Source: Methanomicrobiaceae archaeon
GTDB lineage: Archaea; Halobacteriota; Methanomicrobia; Methanomicrobiales; Methanomicrobiaceae
Direction: 5' to 3'
Length of the DNA: 64,000 nt
NCBI GenBank assembly: GCA_016926855.1
Contig: JAFGNT010000012.1
Span: 1 to 64,000 of the forward strand
The number at the start of each line of letters is the position of its first letter. Position 1 is the stretch's first letter. Position numbers and translations under genes: made by a program. The notes beneath the pieces were generated by a model. The model saw nothing but the letters and a program-made list of their open reading frames with translations. It was not told the origin of the DNA and searched no databases. This document shows, in pieces, positions 15,853 through 24,844 of this stretch.

Positions 15853-17082
15853 TTAAATCTCCCCCTTCCGCATTTTCTCCTCAATCAACTCGTTCAACAA
15901 CTTCTTCACCAGCTCCGGGTTCGCGAGCACATCCTTCGCCATCTCTTCCTGCGTCACCGCACCGTCCTCTGAGAGCGACCGGCCGCAGGTCATGCAGTAG
16001 ATGCCCTTCGGTGGGTTGATGGTCCGGCAGTGCGGGCACTGCACCGGCTCAAGCAGGCCGTCATCCTGCGTCTCCTTCGGCACGATGCCATACTGGCCGA
16101 GCACTTCCTGGTCGATGTCATTCCCTGAGAGGTGGGCGTAGGTCGCGAACATGTTGGTGTTGATATTGCCCCACATCATCAGCTTGATCACCGACTCCTT
16201 CATGCCCTGGTTGATGAGGTGGGTGATCCGGGAGTGGCGGAAGATGTGCGGGGTGACCTTCTTCGTGATCCCGGCCCGCTTTGCGAGCTTGTAAAGGTGC
16301 TGGTAGATCGTGCCGTGGGCCAGCGGCTTGTGCTGGTGGGTGATGAAGACGAGGTGCTTGCCCGTCGGTTCGTGGGGGTAGTCCTGCCGCCATGCAGCGA
16401 GGTAGGGCTGTGCGAGCACCAGCCGGACATAGCGCTGCTGGTGGCATTTGGTGTCGTCGATGGTGAGCACGAGGCCGTACTCGTCGAAACGGATCCGGTC
16501 CCATGTCAGCCGGGCCAGCTCCCCGATCCGGCACCCGGACTCGTAGAGCAGCGCCACGAGGGCCCGGTCCCGGGAGGAGAGGGAGGCCCTGATCAGTGCC
16601 TCGATCTCTTCCTTTGTGAGCAGCTGCTCGGGGAGCTTGGTGTTCCGGTCCACCCGCGGGGGCCGGATCTTCTGGACCTTCTCCCTCGGCACGTCGGCGT
16701 AGCCGTTGTCGATCATCCAGAGGTAGAACCTCTTGAGAAAAAGGATGTAGTCGTGCAGGGTGTTCTGCTTAAACGGCCTGCCTTTGATGTTCGTCCCGGC
16801 CTTGATGGTCGCGATGGCCCGGTAAATCTCCCCGATGGTGTTGGAGCGGTAGGGCCCGATGAACCGTCGCCAGTTGACAAGGTGCGAGGTGATCTTGTTC
16901 ACCCGGACCTGGCCGATGCCCTGGGAGGCCTGCAGCTCGGCGATGAATTCGTGGATGAGATTTACATCGTCCTGGGTGAGCAGCTTGTTAGCGATCCCGT
17001 TTGCGATCGACCTGCTTGCATATTCTGACTTGATGAGATGAAACTCTCGATCTGACTGGGTGGGTGCTGTGAATGTTCCCAT
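15853..17082 (-). CDS. Tyrosine recombinase/integrase with C-terminal zinc ribbon
   Basis: A 409-residue site-specific recombinase. The N-terminal half is a SAM-like DNA-binding domain (about residues 40-130). The catalytic domain shows the first Arg in ESGCRIGELARL (about 185), HIFRHSR with His and the second Arg (about 280), and the nucleophile Tyr in FATYAHLSG (about 315). The C terminus has a CPHC...CMTC zinc ribbon (about 347-366), common in archaeal integrases. A TATA box about 26 nt before the ATG and no Shine-Dalgarno motif suggest a leaderless mRNA. The start codon is 64 nt from the 3' end of tRNA-Glu, the typical place for an integrase of an element inserted into that gene. Confidence 0.93.
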   Translation of the reverse strand: MGTFTAPTQSDREFHLIKSEYASRSIANGIANKLLTQDDVNLIHEFIAELQASQGIGQVRVNKITSHLVNWRRFIGPYRSNTIGEIYRAIATIKAGTNIKGRPFKQNTLHDYILFLKRFYLWMIDNGYADVPREKVQKIRPPRVDRNTKLPEQLLTKEEIEALIRASLSSRDRALVALLYESGCRIGELARLTWDRIRFDEYGLVLTIDDTKCHQQRYVRLVLAQPYLAAWRQDYPHEPTGKHLVFITHQHKPLAHGTIYQHLYKLAKRAGITKKVTPHIFRHSRITHLINQGMKESVIKLMMWGNINTNMFATYAHLSGNDIDQEVLGQYGIVPKETQDDGLLEPVQCPHCRTINPPKGIYCMTCGRSLSEDGAVTQEEMAKDVLANPELVKKLLNELIEEKMRKGEI

Positions 17083-17103
17083 GAAAGGAAGGTCAGAAGA
17101 TGA

Positions 17104-17113
17104 GTATATAAGG
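17104..17113 (-). promoter_or_regulatory. TATA box of the integrase gene
   Basis: CCTTATATAC on the minus strand is centred about 26 nt upstream of the integrase ATG. The leader would be close to zero, consistent with the absence of a ribosome binding site. It lies between the integrase and the 3' end of tRNA-Glu. Confidence 0.6.
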
Positions 17114-17145
17114 ATTTAGGAGCAGAATTGAACCTGAATAAGGAA

Positions 17146-17218
17146 TGCTGCTATGGGGATTTGAACCCCAGTCGTCGGCGTGAAAGGCCGACATGATTGG
17201 CCCCTACACTATAGCAGC
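17146..17218 (-). tRNA. tRNA-Glu (anticodon TTC)
   Basis: A 73-nt tRNA on the minus strand. The acceptor stem is GCTGCTA paired with TAGCAGC, the anticodon stem-loop CGGCCTTTCACGCCG carries anticodon TTC, and the T-arm is GGGGTTCAAATCCCC. The discriminator base is A and no CCA is encoded. Upstream CCTATTTA at about 17261-17268 can be its TATA box. The 3' end faces the integrase gene, so this is the likely attachment site of the element to the left. I did not find a second copy of the 3' end in the window. Confidence 0.93.
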
Positions 17219-17342
17219 CCGAAATGAGTTAGGTGCCTTACAGTATACGCCGGATTCTGATAAATAGGTTATGGAACGGGTGCCGAAATCCCCCTCCGGC
17301 GGGCCGGGATTCTGGAAAATAGGAAGGGAATAGGGGGCCGAT

Positions 17343-18212
17343 TCAGGGATAAATTTCCGTTCCCTCGTTGTCGGCGATGGTCCGGAAGGAGGCCATCAGC
17401 TGCTTCGTGATGGGGCCGGGTTTACCATTCCCGATCGATCTCCCGTCAATGAGCGTGATGGGGGCGACCTCGGCGGCGGTGCCGGTGACAATGACCTCGT
17501 CGGCGGTGTAGAGGTCATAGTAACCGAGGTTCTGCTCCTTCACGATCAGGCCGAGGGTCTCTGCGATCTCGAGCACGACCTGCCGGGTAATCCCCCGGAG
17601 GTTGTTGAGGGTCGGCGGAGTGATCATGACGCCGTTTTTCACGACGAAAATATTGTCGCCCGAGCCTTCCGAGACGTACCCGTTCGTGTCGAACATGATT
17701 GCCTCGTCGCCTCCCTTGTAGTTCGCCTCGATCTTTGCGAGGATGTTGTTGAGGTAGTTGAGGCTCTTCACGTTCGGAGGCAGCGATTCGGCGGGGTTTC
17801 TCCGTATCGAGACGCCGACCGCCGTCAGCCCTTTCTCGTAGAGATCGCCGTACATGGCTCCCCATTCGATCGCGATGCAGATAACCGTCGGTTTCGGACA
17901 CTTGGTCGGGTCGAGACCCATGGTGCCGACACCGCGGGTGACGATGGGACGGATGTACGCGTCTTTCAAGTCGTTTCTGCGCAGTGTCTCGAGAATGGCC
18001 TCGGAAAACTCCTCCTTGGAGATCGGGATCTTCAGGTCGATTGTCTTTGCCGAATCGTACAGGCGGTCAAGGTGCTCCTGAAGGCGGAACACGCGGCCAT
18101 TGTAGGCGCGGACTCCTTCAAAAACCCCGTCGCCGTAGAGAAGGCCGTGATCGAAAACCGACACCTTGGCTTCGCCCTCGGGGACGAACGCTCCGTCAAG
18201 GTATATGAGCAT
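17343..18212 (-). CDS. ilvE: Branched-chain amino acid aminotransferase
   Basis: A pyridoxal-phosphate class IV transaminase for the last step of leucine, isoleucine and valine synthesis. The start at 18212 ([15 protein letters not shown]) gives 289 residues, the family length; the track start adds 15 unlikely residues. Visible motifs are [16 protein letters not shown] near the N terminus, [20 protein letters not shown] with the probable PLP lysine near residue 160, and the cofactor-binding TGTAAEV near residue 250. The gene is the first after the tRNA-Glu insertion site and reads toward it. It lies 87 nt downstream of cfbB and may be read through from that operon or have its own promoter. 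Confidence 0.93.
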   Translation of the reverse strand: MLIYLDGAFVPEGEAKVSVFDHGLLYGDGVFEGVRAYNGRVFRLQEHLDRLYDSAKTIDLKIPISKEEFSEAILETLRRNDLKDAYIRPIVTRGVGTMGLDPTKCPKPTVICIAIEWGAMYGDLYEKGLTAVGVSIRRNPAESLPPNVKSLNYLNNILAKIEANYKGGDEAIMFDTNGYVSEGSGDNIFVVKNGVMITPPTLNNLRGITRQVVLEIAETLGLIVKEQNLGYYDLYTADEVIVTGTAAEVAPITLIDGRSIGNGKPGPITKQLMASFRTIADNEGTEIYP

Positions 18213-18299
18213 ACATAATCTGTAATCTTCATGATAGGTATTGTTTGCGTTCTGCAACGCCTGAGGTGGTGCCGTACCGGAGATCCTGTGGTGCCCCGC

Positions 18300-19673
18300 T
18301 CAGTTCCCCATCCGGCAGTTGTCCGTGAACCGGGCGAGCATCCCCCTGCTCGCGACCGGGTGGAGGTGCGTGTAGCTTGCCTGTGTACGACGGATCACGG
18401 CGCCGTCGAAGGTGTCTGTGATGCCTTTCCCCCGGGTGAGGCGGTAGGCATAGTGCGTGTCCGGTGCAAGGCGCACGTCGGTGTGGTGGAACTCGTGGCC
18501 GGCGAACCGGGCGGCGCCGAGGGGGCTGGTTTCGTCCGAGATACCTTCGACATACCCGATCACACGCCGGGAGGGCATCCGCGTCTCACCCGCAAAAACA
18601 CCGCACATCGCATACGCCTCGTCGCGGTCACGCCCCTCGAAGCCCTTTCTCAGGACGATACGGCCGGTGAGGTACAGGAGGCCGCCGCATTCCGCGTAAA
18701 TCGGTACCCCTGCCTGTGATGCCCCGAGAATCGCCTCCCGCATGGAATCGTTCGCTTCGAGCTGCTTCGTGAAGAGTTCGGGATAGCCGCCGCCGAGAAT
18801 ATACCCGTCCGCATCGGGCAGCCGGTCGTGGATCGGGCTGAACGGCACCGGTTCGGCGCCGAGGGAGGTGAGCATGTCGAAGAGGTCCGCGTAATAGAAG
18901 TTGAACGCCTCGTCGACCGCGATCCCGATGCGCACGTCGGCGGGTGCGGCCTCGTAGATCGGCGGTGTGCCGGGGGGGATGGAGATGTCGCCCGCGAGTG
19001 CGAGGAGAGCGTCGATGTCGACATGGCTGCCGATGATGTCCACGACCGATCCGACGCGCTCAAGGAAGGTGTCGCTGCCCTTTCCCTCGAGGTAGGGGAC
19101 GAGGCCGAGGTGGCGCATCGTGAGCCTCATCTCTTCGCTCCTCGGGATGGCACCGATGACGGGAATGCCGCAGTAGTGCTCAATGGCGCGGACCGCCTTT
19201 TCCCGGTGCGTGTCGCTCCCGATGTTGTTGAGGATGACGCCGCGGATCTTCACGCCCGGGTCGAAGGCGGCGAACCCCTTCACGATTGCAGCGGCGCTCC
19301 GTGTTATGCTGGCGGCGTTTACGACAAGGATGACGTTCAGGTCGAGTTTTTTTGCGATATCAGCGGTCGTCCCCCGGTCGTTGAGTGCTTCCGCGCCCTC
19401 GAAGAGGCCCCGCACGCCCTCGACCAGAACGAAGTCGGCGCCGGCACAGCCGTACGAAAAGATATCCCGGATCTGCCCGCTGTCGAGGACGAAGCTGTCA
19501 AGGTTCCGGCACGGCCGTCCCGTCACCCCGGTGAGGTACGAGGGGTCGATATAGTCCATGCCCACCTTGAAGGTCTGCACCGCCATCGTCCGGGCGAGGA
19601 GTGCCGAGAGGGCGAGCGTGATGCTTGTCTTTCCGCTCCCGGAGCGGTCCCCGGTGATCAGGAGCCCCTTCAT
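18300..19673 (-). CDS. cfbB: Ni-sirohydrochlorin a,c-diamide synthase CfbB (coenzyme F430)
   Basis: A CobB/CbiA-type amidotransferase. The N-terminal P-loop GDRSGSGKTSITLALS binds ATP; the C-terminal glutaminase-like domain has GYILGGGYPELF and YAECGGLLYLTGRI with the nucleophile Cys, and a late HEFHHTDV. The 457-residue length matches the family, which in cobalamin synthesis is CbiA. Assignment to F430 rests on context: it is the fourth gene of an operon with cfbA, cfbE and cfbD, and its start overlaps cfbD by 4 nt. CfbB amidates the a and c side chains of Ni-sirohydrochlorin, using glutamine or ammonia. Some CfbB/CbiA proteins may act in both pathways. Confidence 0.92.
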   Translation of the reverse strand: MKGLLITGDRSGSGKTSITLALSALLARTMAVQTFKVGMDYIDPSYLTGVTGRPCRNLDSFVLDSGQIRDIFSYGCAGADFVLVEGVRGLFEGAEALNDRGTTADIAKKLDLNVILVVNAASITRSAAAIVKGFAAFDPGVKIRGVILNNIGSDTHREKAVRAIEHYCGIPVIGAIPRSEEMRLTMRHLGLVPYLEGKGSDTFLERVGSVVDIIGSHVDIDALLALAGDISIPPGTPPIYEAAPADVRIGIAVDEAFNFYYADLFDMLTSLGAEPVPFSPIHDRLPDADGYILGGGYPELFTKQLEANDSMREAILGASQAGVPIYAECGGLLYLTGRIVLRKGFEGRDRDEAYAMCGVFAGETRMPSRRVIGYVEGISDETSPLGAARFAGHEFHHTDVRLAPDTHYAYRLTRGKGITDTFDGAVIRRTQASYTHLHPVASRGMLARFTDNCRMGN

Positions 19674-20734
19674 CGCATGCTCCTCACGACGGCTCCGAAC
19701 TCGCTCTCCACGATATGGCGGACCCCGAGCGTCTTCGGGTGGAGGTCGATCTCGACGACGACATGGGCATGCCCGATATCCCGCAGCGGTTCGACCTGCC
19801 GCGGCCCGTTCGTCACCGAGAATACCTCTATGCCTTCGGTGTACTCCGGCGGAACGGCATGGGGAACGCCGACAAGGAGCGCAAAATCAGGCCGAATCTC
19901 ACGTATACGATCTCCGACTGCGTCGCCGTTCGCACCGTACTCGTCAAGCGCCCCGAGAAGCTTCGGAACAAGCCCGTGCTCCTCCAGACTCTCGCGGATG
20001 ATGCGGGCATCCCTGCGGTTTTTCGGGAGCCCCCGGTCTTCGAGGTTGGCGATATAGGTAATCTCCGCGTCCGGGCAGACCTCGTGAAGCGCGATGAGGG
20101 CGTCGACAAACATGTAGGCGGTCTCCTTTTTTGCATTCATCACTGCCACGCCGCGTTTTCCCTCACGGGCAAGGGCAAGGAGCCGTCCGGCGACAGTATG
20201 CTTGAGATCCCCGCGCGAGGGTTCGATGTAGGGCTTGCACGCCGCACCGCGGAGGCGCTCCACTTCGTTTGCCTTGGCGAGCAGAAACTGCTGCCGGGAA
20301 AGCTCCTCAGGGGAAATCCACCCGGCATCGGCGGCCTCTCTGAGCGTCGCTATGACGCCATCGATGTTTTCCCGGAATCCTGCATGGATGTCCACCGCGA
20401 TTGTCGGGGTAGTGATGCCGGAGTCGGCGACTGCGGCGTGCATGTCCTCGCCGATGATCATCGACACGCAGGTGCCGACGACGGCCATGCGCGACGGGTG
20501 AAACGTCTCCTCGGCGTACCGGAGCACTTTTTCAAGCGTCTCCTGTCCTCCGAAGATGAATTCGTTGTCTGCAAGGGATGTGGTGAGCACCCGCATTCCG
20601 TCCTCTTCGAGCAGGCGTGCGTGCTTGAACGAGCATCCTGACGGCCCGTGCAGCACGGCGACGTCGACCCCGAGATCGCGTGCCGTGTAGAGTGCCGCAA
20701 CGATGGAACTTGGGCGTGGCTGAATATACTGCAT
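19670..20734 (-). CDS. cfbD: CfbD, nitrogenase-like component of F430 synthesis
   Basis: A nitrogenase component 1 (NifD/ChlN-like) protein of 354 residues. With its reductase CfbC it reduces Ni-sirohydrochlorin a,c-diamide during F430 synthesis. Family features include HGPSGCSFKHARLLEEDG (conserved Cys near residue 30) and VVGTCVSMIIGEDM (near residue 95). The start at 20734 is chosen because GGAGGT ends 7 nt upstream; the track ORF runs on only because the frame stays open through cfbE. The ribosome binding site lies in the last codons of cfbE, so the two are translationally coupled. CfbC, a NifH-like protein, is not encoded in this window. Confidence 0.92.
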   Translation of the reverse strand: MQYIQPRPSSIVAALYTARDLGVDVAVLHGPSGCSFKHARLLEEDGMRVLTTSLADNEFIFGGQETLEKVLRYAEETFHPSRMAVVGTCVSMIIGEDMHAAVADSGITTPTIAVDIHAGFRENIDGVIATLREAADAGWISPEELSRQQFLLAKANEVERLRGAACKPYIEPSRGDLKHTVAGRLLALAREGKRGVAVMNAKKETAYMFVDALIALHEVCPDAEITYIANLEDRGLPKNRRDARIIRESLEEHGLVPKLLGALDEYGANGDAVGDRIREIRPDFALLVGVPHAVPPEYTEGIEVFSVTNGPRQVEPLRDIGHAHVVVEIDLHPKTLGVRHIVESEFGAVVRSMR

Positions 20735-20739
20735 CTCTC

Positions 20740-21930
20740 TTACCTCCATGTTTTCACTGCAAGGACAATACTTCCTTCCCCTGTTCCCGACTGCGCCAAG
20801 GGCCGGCCGGTCGCAAGGTCCGCGGCCTGCACCGCGCCCGGAATGTCCGGCAGTGTTGCCGGATCTCCGACAAGCACCACTCGTGCCGGTCGGATGGTGC
20901 GGATGGCGCGTTCGATCTGATCGGGGGGGAATCCCTCGCATATTGTCTGCGCTTCGGCCCCGATCACGAGTGTGACCGCTTCTTTTCCCGAGATTTTCCG
21001 GGCGAGATGCGCCGCTTCGATCGCCCCGTCGGCATTTGTCCCGCTGTTTGCATTGTCGATCACCAGCACGCCGCCGTCCCACGATGTCGCCATCCGCCCG
21101 GGAAGGGCCGTGAATGTGGTAAGCGGGGCGGGATCGATGCCGAGTACGCATGCCACCGCGGCGGCGGTTGCAAGTGCCGCCCGGTACCCGGGCACGGCGC
21201 AGACCGGATTTTCAAACCTGCCGGAGATGCCGTTCCATGCATACGAAGCGGTAGTGCCCGACCATGACACCACATCCTCCGCATAGACGGCATTCTCCAT
21301 TCCGCGGGGCACTCCCGGTCCCGCGACAACCGTCCTGCAGCGGGCAAGGGACCGGATCTTCTCGACGCGGGCGCTCCGTTTCCCGGCGGCGATGGAGTAG
21401 TCCCCTCCCGATGTCAGCACGCCTACCTCCCCCGCACCGCTTACGCCAAGGGATTCTTCGGCAACCAGCCATCCGCCGATCTCGCGGGCGCGGATGGCAG
21501 CATCAATAACAGAGGCGGGTGTGATGCTGTGTTTTCCGAGCAGGGTTTGCTCCGGCATCTCCCATGTTCCCCGGGACGTATGGACGATACCCTTACCCGG
21601 CATCAGCGTTGCAAGGGCGCATGCGGTCGTCGTCTTTCCCTGCATCCCGGTGATCTCGATCATGGGGGACGGCGGATCCGTTCCGAGGATGCGGCGCACG
21701 GCATCGTGGTGGGTGATTACCGGTGTCTCCGGTGCACGAAGCAGAAAATATCCGGGATCAAGGTGAACCGGAGCGATAATCAGGTCATAAGTCCTCGATG
21801 CGGCGACGGTGGCGGGTATGCCGGCATTTCCCCGGTATACATCCACCGTATCGACATCATGGCCCGTGGCGCGGAGGTGCACGGCAATCGTATCACCCCC
21901 GTGGATGGTGTCAAGCACCAGGATTTTCAT
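20740..21930 (-). CDS. cfbE: CfbE, Mur ligase-like cyclase of F430 synthesis
   Basis: A MurF-like ATP-dependent ligase of 396 residues. It carries the Mur ligase P-loop ITGMQGKTTTACAL near residue 95, and the later DNANSGTNADGAIEAA is the usual Mur-type stretch near the substrate and metal sites. In F430 synthesis CfbE activates a propionate side chain and closes the six-membered carbocyclic ring of 17,2-seco-F430. The gene lies between cfbA (9-nt gap) and cfbD, the same order as in other methanogens, which supports the role. Confidence 0.9.
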   Translation of the reverse strand: MKILVLDTIHGGDTIAVHLRATGHDVDTVDVYRGNAGIPATVAASRTYDLIIAPVHLDPGYFLLRAPETPVITHHDAVRRILGTDPPSPMIEITGMQGKTTTACALATLMPGKGIVHTSRGTWEMPEQTLLGKHSITPASVIDAAIRAREIGGWLVAEESLGVSGAGEVGVLTSGGDYSIAAGKRSARVEKIRSLARCRTVVAGPGVPRGMENAVYAEDVVSWSGTTASYAWNGISGRFENPVCAVPGYRAALATAAAVACVLGIDPAPLTTFTALPGRMATSWDGGVLVIDNANSGTNADGAIEAAHLARKISGKEAVTLVIGAEAQTICEGFPPDQIERAIRTIRPARVVLVGDPATLPDIPGAVQAADLATGRPLAQSGTGEGSIVLAVKTWR

Positions 21931-21939
21931 GCGTGAGTT

Positions 21940-22341
21940 TCAGATCAGGTCAAGCGCATTTTGGGCATTCTTAAGCATAAGTTCCGCCAGCAACGGGTCG
22001 CTTCCGATTGGCTGAGCGTACACGAGCGGGATCTCACCCGTTTTCAGGGCAAATGTCCCGCGATACGTCCCTTCTTCGAGGCCAAGGATTGCAGGGATGT
22101 CTTTTAGGATGTGGACACCCTTTGCAAGAAAGAGGGGGACGACAACCAGCGCATCGATATCCTCGTTCCGGAATTCCTCGAGTTTTTCCGTGACGGACGG
22201 GGTGTTGATGCTCATGAATCCCGCTTTCACGATATACCCGGACTCCTTCTCGGCGATGATTCGAGCGGTGTCTTCGATGAGTAATTTGTTGAACGGCAGT
22301 TTGCTGCCGTGGCCGACGAGTAGCAATCCTTTCCTTGACAT
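21940..22341 (-). CDS. cfbA: Sirohydrochlorin nickelochelatase CfbA (CbiX small type)
   Basis: A 133-residue chelatase that inserts nickel (or cobalt) into sirohydrochlorin. It starts MSRKGLLLVGHGSKLPFN, the typical CbiX-S beginning with metal-ligand His in GHGS. A second conserved site is in LFLAKGVHILKDIP (His near residue 82). The short, homodimeric type is the archaeal form. It is the first gene of the F430 operon; AT-rich promoter sequence with TTTATTAT lies upstream, shared with the divergent nuclease gene. Confidence 0.93.
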   Translation of the reverse strand: MSRKGLLLVGHGSKLPFNKLLIEDTARIIAEKESGYIVKAGFMSINTPSVTEKLEEFRNEDIDALVVVPLFLAKGVHILKDIPAILGLEEGTYRGTFALKTGEIPLVYAQPIGSDPLLAELMLKNAQNALDLI

Positions 22342-22363
22342 ATATTACAATGTACTACGATTC

Positions 22364-22381
22364 GATAATAAAATAATTATC
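22364..22381. promoter_or_regulatory. AT-rich inverted repeat between cfbA and the nuclease gene
   Basis: GATAAT-N6-ATTATC lies in the 79-nt divergent promoter region. Its centre provides a TATA-like TTTATTAT for the leftward F430 operon. The symmetry could be a repressor site, but in such AT-rich sequence a chance match is possible. Confidence 0.3.
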
Positions 22382-22420
22382 AAATGATTTTTGGTTTGTG
22401 GCGTTCGATTAAATAGTGTC

Positions 22421-22918
22421 ATGAGTGATTTCGAACGGGATGTGGCGCACTGCATCAACGCCTTTCTCGACGCGCACCAGATCCGGGGTTTCGCCTATCG
22501 CCTGAAGCAGTCCAAGTTCAATACCCAGTATGTGGACCTTCTGGTGGACTCCCTGGATCCACGGTACTATCTTGCGATTGAATGCAAGTCCATCCGCGGG
22601 AAAAAGCTCTATTTTTCACAGCATTTTCACGAGGACCGCAATAATATCCATCAGGTTGATGCCATCACAGAATTTCTTGAAAAAACGGGACGGAGGGGAA
22701 TCCTTGCCGTGGAATTCAGGTCGGGGCCGGGACGGCCGAAGGAGGCCTACTTCCTGCCGTGGGATAAGGTGAGGCAGAAGTATGGCCGACAACCCGGAAT
22801 CTCAATCGAGGAGTTCCGGGATGGGGTTCTCCTGTCCCGGTGCTCCGACCGGTACGTGCTGGATCGACTGTACCCAAAGGACTTTGACGCCGCATCGCCA
22901 ACATCAGGGGAATTATGA
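22421..22918 (+). CDS. PD-(D/E)XK nuclease superfamily protein (Hjc/RecU-like)
   Basis: The start is set at ATG 22421 (MSDFERDVAHCINAFLDAHQ), giving 165 residues; the track start is an upstream TTG. The core YVDLLVDSLDPRYYLAIECKS has the acidic residue and E-x-K pair of PD-(D/E)XK nucleases, and QVDAITEFLEKTGRRGILAVEF matches the following helix and strand of RecU/Hjc-like Holliday junction resolvases. It may resolve DNA junctions or cut other branched DNA; the exact substrate is not known. It overlaps the marker 9 gene by 4 nt and heads the rightward four-gene set. Confidence 0.75.
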   Translation: MSDFERDVAHCINAFLDAHQIRGFAYRLKQSKFNTQYVDLLVDSLDPRYYLAIECKSIRGKKLYFSQHFHEDRNNIHQVDAITEFLEKTGRRGILAVEFRSGPGRPKEAYFLPWDKVRQKYGRQPGISIEEFRDGVLLSRCSDRYVLDRLYPKDFDAASPTSGEL

Positions 22919-24051
22919 TGGATCCCTACGATCGGTTCGAGCTCCTGCTTAACGACAGGGTTGTGAAAACCCCGATTGCGCTGGCTTCGATGGCAGGAAT
23001 GGTGGACGCGGGATATGTGCTTGAGCGTTCCGAGCATGTCGGTGCGGCATTCATCGGAGGGTATTCAATCGATGAACCAACGATTGCGGCAAGCCGTGTT
23101 ATGGCCGAAGACGGGAGGAAGGAGTTCCTCTCCGACGATCCGATCGAGGAGATCGGCCGGCAGCTTTTGCTTCTGAACGATTCCGATGTCGTGGCCGGCG
23201 TCAATCTCCGGGGGAGTTCTCCCGATTCGTTCAGGGCGGTGTCGGAGAGATTCGGCGATCGCGTCATCTACGAGATCGATGCCCACTGCCGCCAGCCCTC
23301 CATGATCGGGGCCGGATGCGGAGAGTCTCTGCTGCAGCATCCGGAGGCGCTCGCAGCGGTGATCGAAGGCCTGAAAAGTGACGGTGTCACGGTTTCGGTG
23401 AAGATACGGGCCGGTGTTGCGAAAAACGACCAGGATCTTGCCCGGACAATCTGGAAGGCGGAAGCGGATATCATCCATGTCGACCTGATGGATTTCGGAC
23501 ACGCAAAGCTCCGGCAGATCCGGAACAGCTGTCCCCTGACAATTATTGCAAACAACGGCATCACGACGTTCGCCCGGGTGAAGGAGATGTTTTCCCACGG
23601 GGCGGATCTGGTCTCGCTCGCCCGCCATGCGGACCCTGCGACGCTTGCCCGGCTCGATACCGCGATCGCTGAACTTGCCGACGATGTCGGGTGGTACAAC
23701 GCCCCCAAGCAGCTCTGCCGCGGCGGCGATATCCGGGCGTTCTGCTTCTGCTGCATGCCGGTCAAGGACTGCCCCCTTCTCCCCGCGCTCCGGCGGATCG
23801 GGATGGAGCGGAGTGAGTTTATCGTGATGAAACAGGAAGGGGTGATGAATACTCCGCTCGTACACGGGGAACACACCTGTTTCGGGAGCCTTGCCTGGTG
23901 CTGCAAGAGTTCGACTCCCTGCATGTTCCGGGATATGACGCTCGGGAAACTGGGGCTTACCAAGCAGGACTATATGCGCTATAAGCACCGGCTTTCCGAC
24001 ACGATCATGGCGAGGGTATTTTGTGATGAAAATCGCGATGACGCGAGCTGA
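22915..24051 (+). CDS. Methanogenesis marker protein 9 (dihydrouridine synthase-like, Cys-rich C terminus)
   Basis: The N-terminal two thirds resemble TIM-barrel flavoproteins of the dihydrouridine synthase/dihydroorotate dehydrogenase type (VNLRGSSPDSFRAVSERFGD, VSVKIRAGVAKNDQDLAR, NNGITTFARVKEMFSHGADL). The C terminus has a Cys-rich region (LCRGGDIRAFCFCCMPVKDC and HTCFGSLAWCCKSSTPC) typical of the methanogenesis marker 9 domain and suited to an iron-sulfur cluster. The protein occurs almost only in methanogens; its reaction is unknown. Two start codons (22915 and 22918) are possible. It overlaps its neighbour on both sides. Confidence 0.88.
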   Translation: MMDPYDRFELLLNDRVVKTPIALASMAGMVDAGYVLERSEHVGAAFIGGYSIDEPTIAASRVMAEDGRKEFLSDDPIEEIGRQLLLLNDSDVVAGVNLRGSSPDSFRAVSERFGDRVIYEIDAHCRQPSMIGAGCGESLLQHPEALAAVIEGLKSDGVTVSVKIRAGVAKNDQDLARTIWKAEADIIHVDLMDFGHAKLRQIRNSCPLTIIANNGITTFARVKEMFSHGADLVSLARHADPATLARLDTAIAELADDVGWYNAPKQLCRGGDIRAFCFCCMPVKDCPLLPALRRIGMERSEFIVMKQEGVMNTPLVHGEHTCFGSLAWCCKSSTPCMFRDMTLGKLGLTKQDYMRYKHRLSDTIMARVFCDENRDDAS

Positions 24052-24844
24052 ACGGGCACAGCTCGCCATGATGCTTGAGGTATGTGCCTATCCGAAACCC
24101 GGTAATGTCGACCGGTGCCATGATTATGACGATACGCGTCTCGAGCATTTTCTTGCCTCGGCTCTTCTCGTCCGCCCTGCATTCAACCATGCCGAAGAGG
24201 GCGGGCATGGGCTCGGCGCACTGATCCGGGAGGCTACCTCCCTGACAAGCACCCATGGCGGGGGCAACACCCATTTCGGTGCATATATCCTGCTCATCCC
24301 CCTGATAGCCGGGGGTGGGATCGACGGCGCAACGGCCGCCGTGAAGGAGACGACGGTCGATGACGCGCTTGATTTTTACGCGGCGTTTTCGATGACGCAG
24401 GTGCGGATGCACCGCACCGACGAACTCGACGTTAACGACCCTGCGACACTGCACGTCATCCGGGACCGCGGCATGACGCTCTCCGACATCATGGCGCACT
24501 CGGCACCGGGGGATATGGTGGCCCGGGAGTGGACGAACGGGTTCGCTCTTTCGCGCCGGGCTGCCGATCTCCTGCATGAGGCCGGATGCGGCAGGCACGC
24601 GATCGTGGAGGCATTCGTCCGGCTGCTCGCGTCGGAGACTGACACGTTTATCATAAAGAAGCACGGGACAGAGGTCGCGGAGCGTGTCCGGGAGCAGGCG
24701 GCGGAGGTGCTCGCAGGCACCCGCAATCTCGAATCGTTTGACAGTGATTGCATCGCGGCGGGGATTAATCCGGGCTCTATTGCAGACATGATCATCGCCG
24801 GAATCTATGTTGCGCTTGGGGAGGGCTGGGAATGGGACTGCTGA
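24026..24844 (+). CDS. CitG/MdcB-like (triphosphoribosyl-dephospho-CoA synthase family) protein
   Basis: A 272-residue helical protein with the family signature near the N terminus (EVCAYPKPGNVDRCHDYDDT) and the glycine-rich motif STHGGGNTHFGAYILLIPL. In bacteria the family makes triphosphoribosyl-dephospho-CoA from ATP; the archaeal members (COG1767) occur without citrate lyase, so their substrate is unknown, and a role in making an archaeal cofactor is plausible. ATG at 24026 is taken as start (GAGGG upstream); a GTG at 24023 and an ATG at 24041 are alternatives. The gene overlaps the marker 9 gene by 26 nt and the DUF447 gene by 13 nt. Confidence 0.85.
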   Translation: MKIAMTRAERAQLAMMLEVCAYPKPGNVDRCHDYDDTRLEHFLASALLVRPAFNHAEEGGHGLGALIREATSLTSTHGGGNTHFGAYILLIPLIAGGGIDGATAAVKETTVDDALDFYAAFSMTQVRMHRTDELDVNDPATLHVIRDRGMTLSDIMAHSAPGDMVAREWTNGFALSRRAADLLHEAGCGRHAIVEAFVRLLASETDTFIIKKHGTEVAERVREQAAEVLAGTRNLESFDSDCIAAGINPGSIADMIIAGIYVALGEGWEWDC

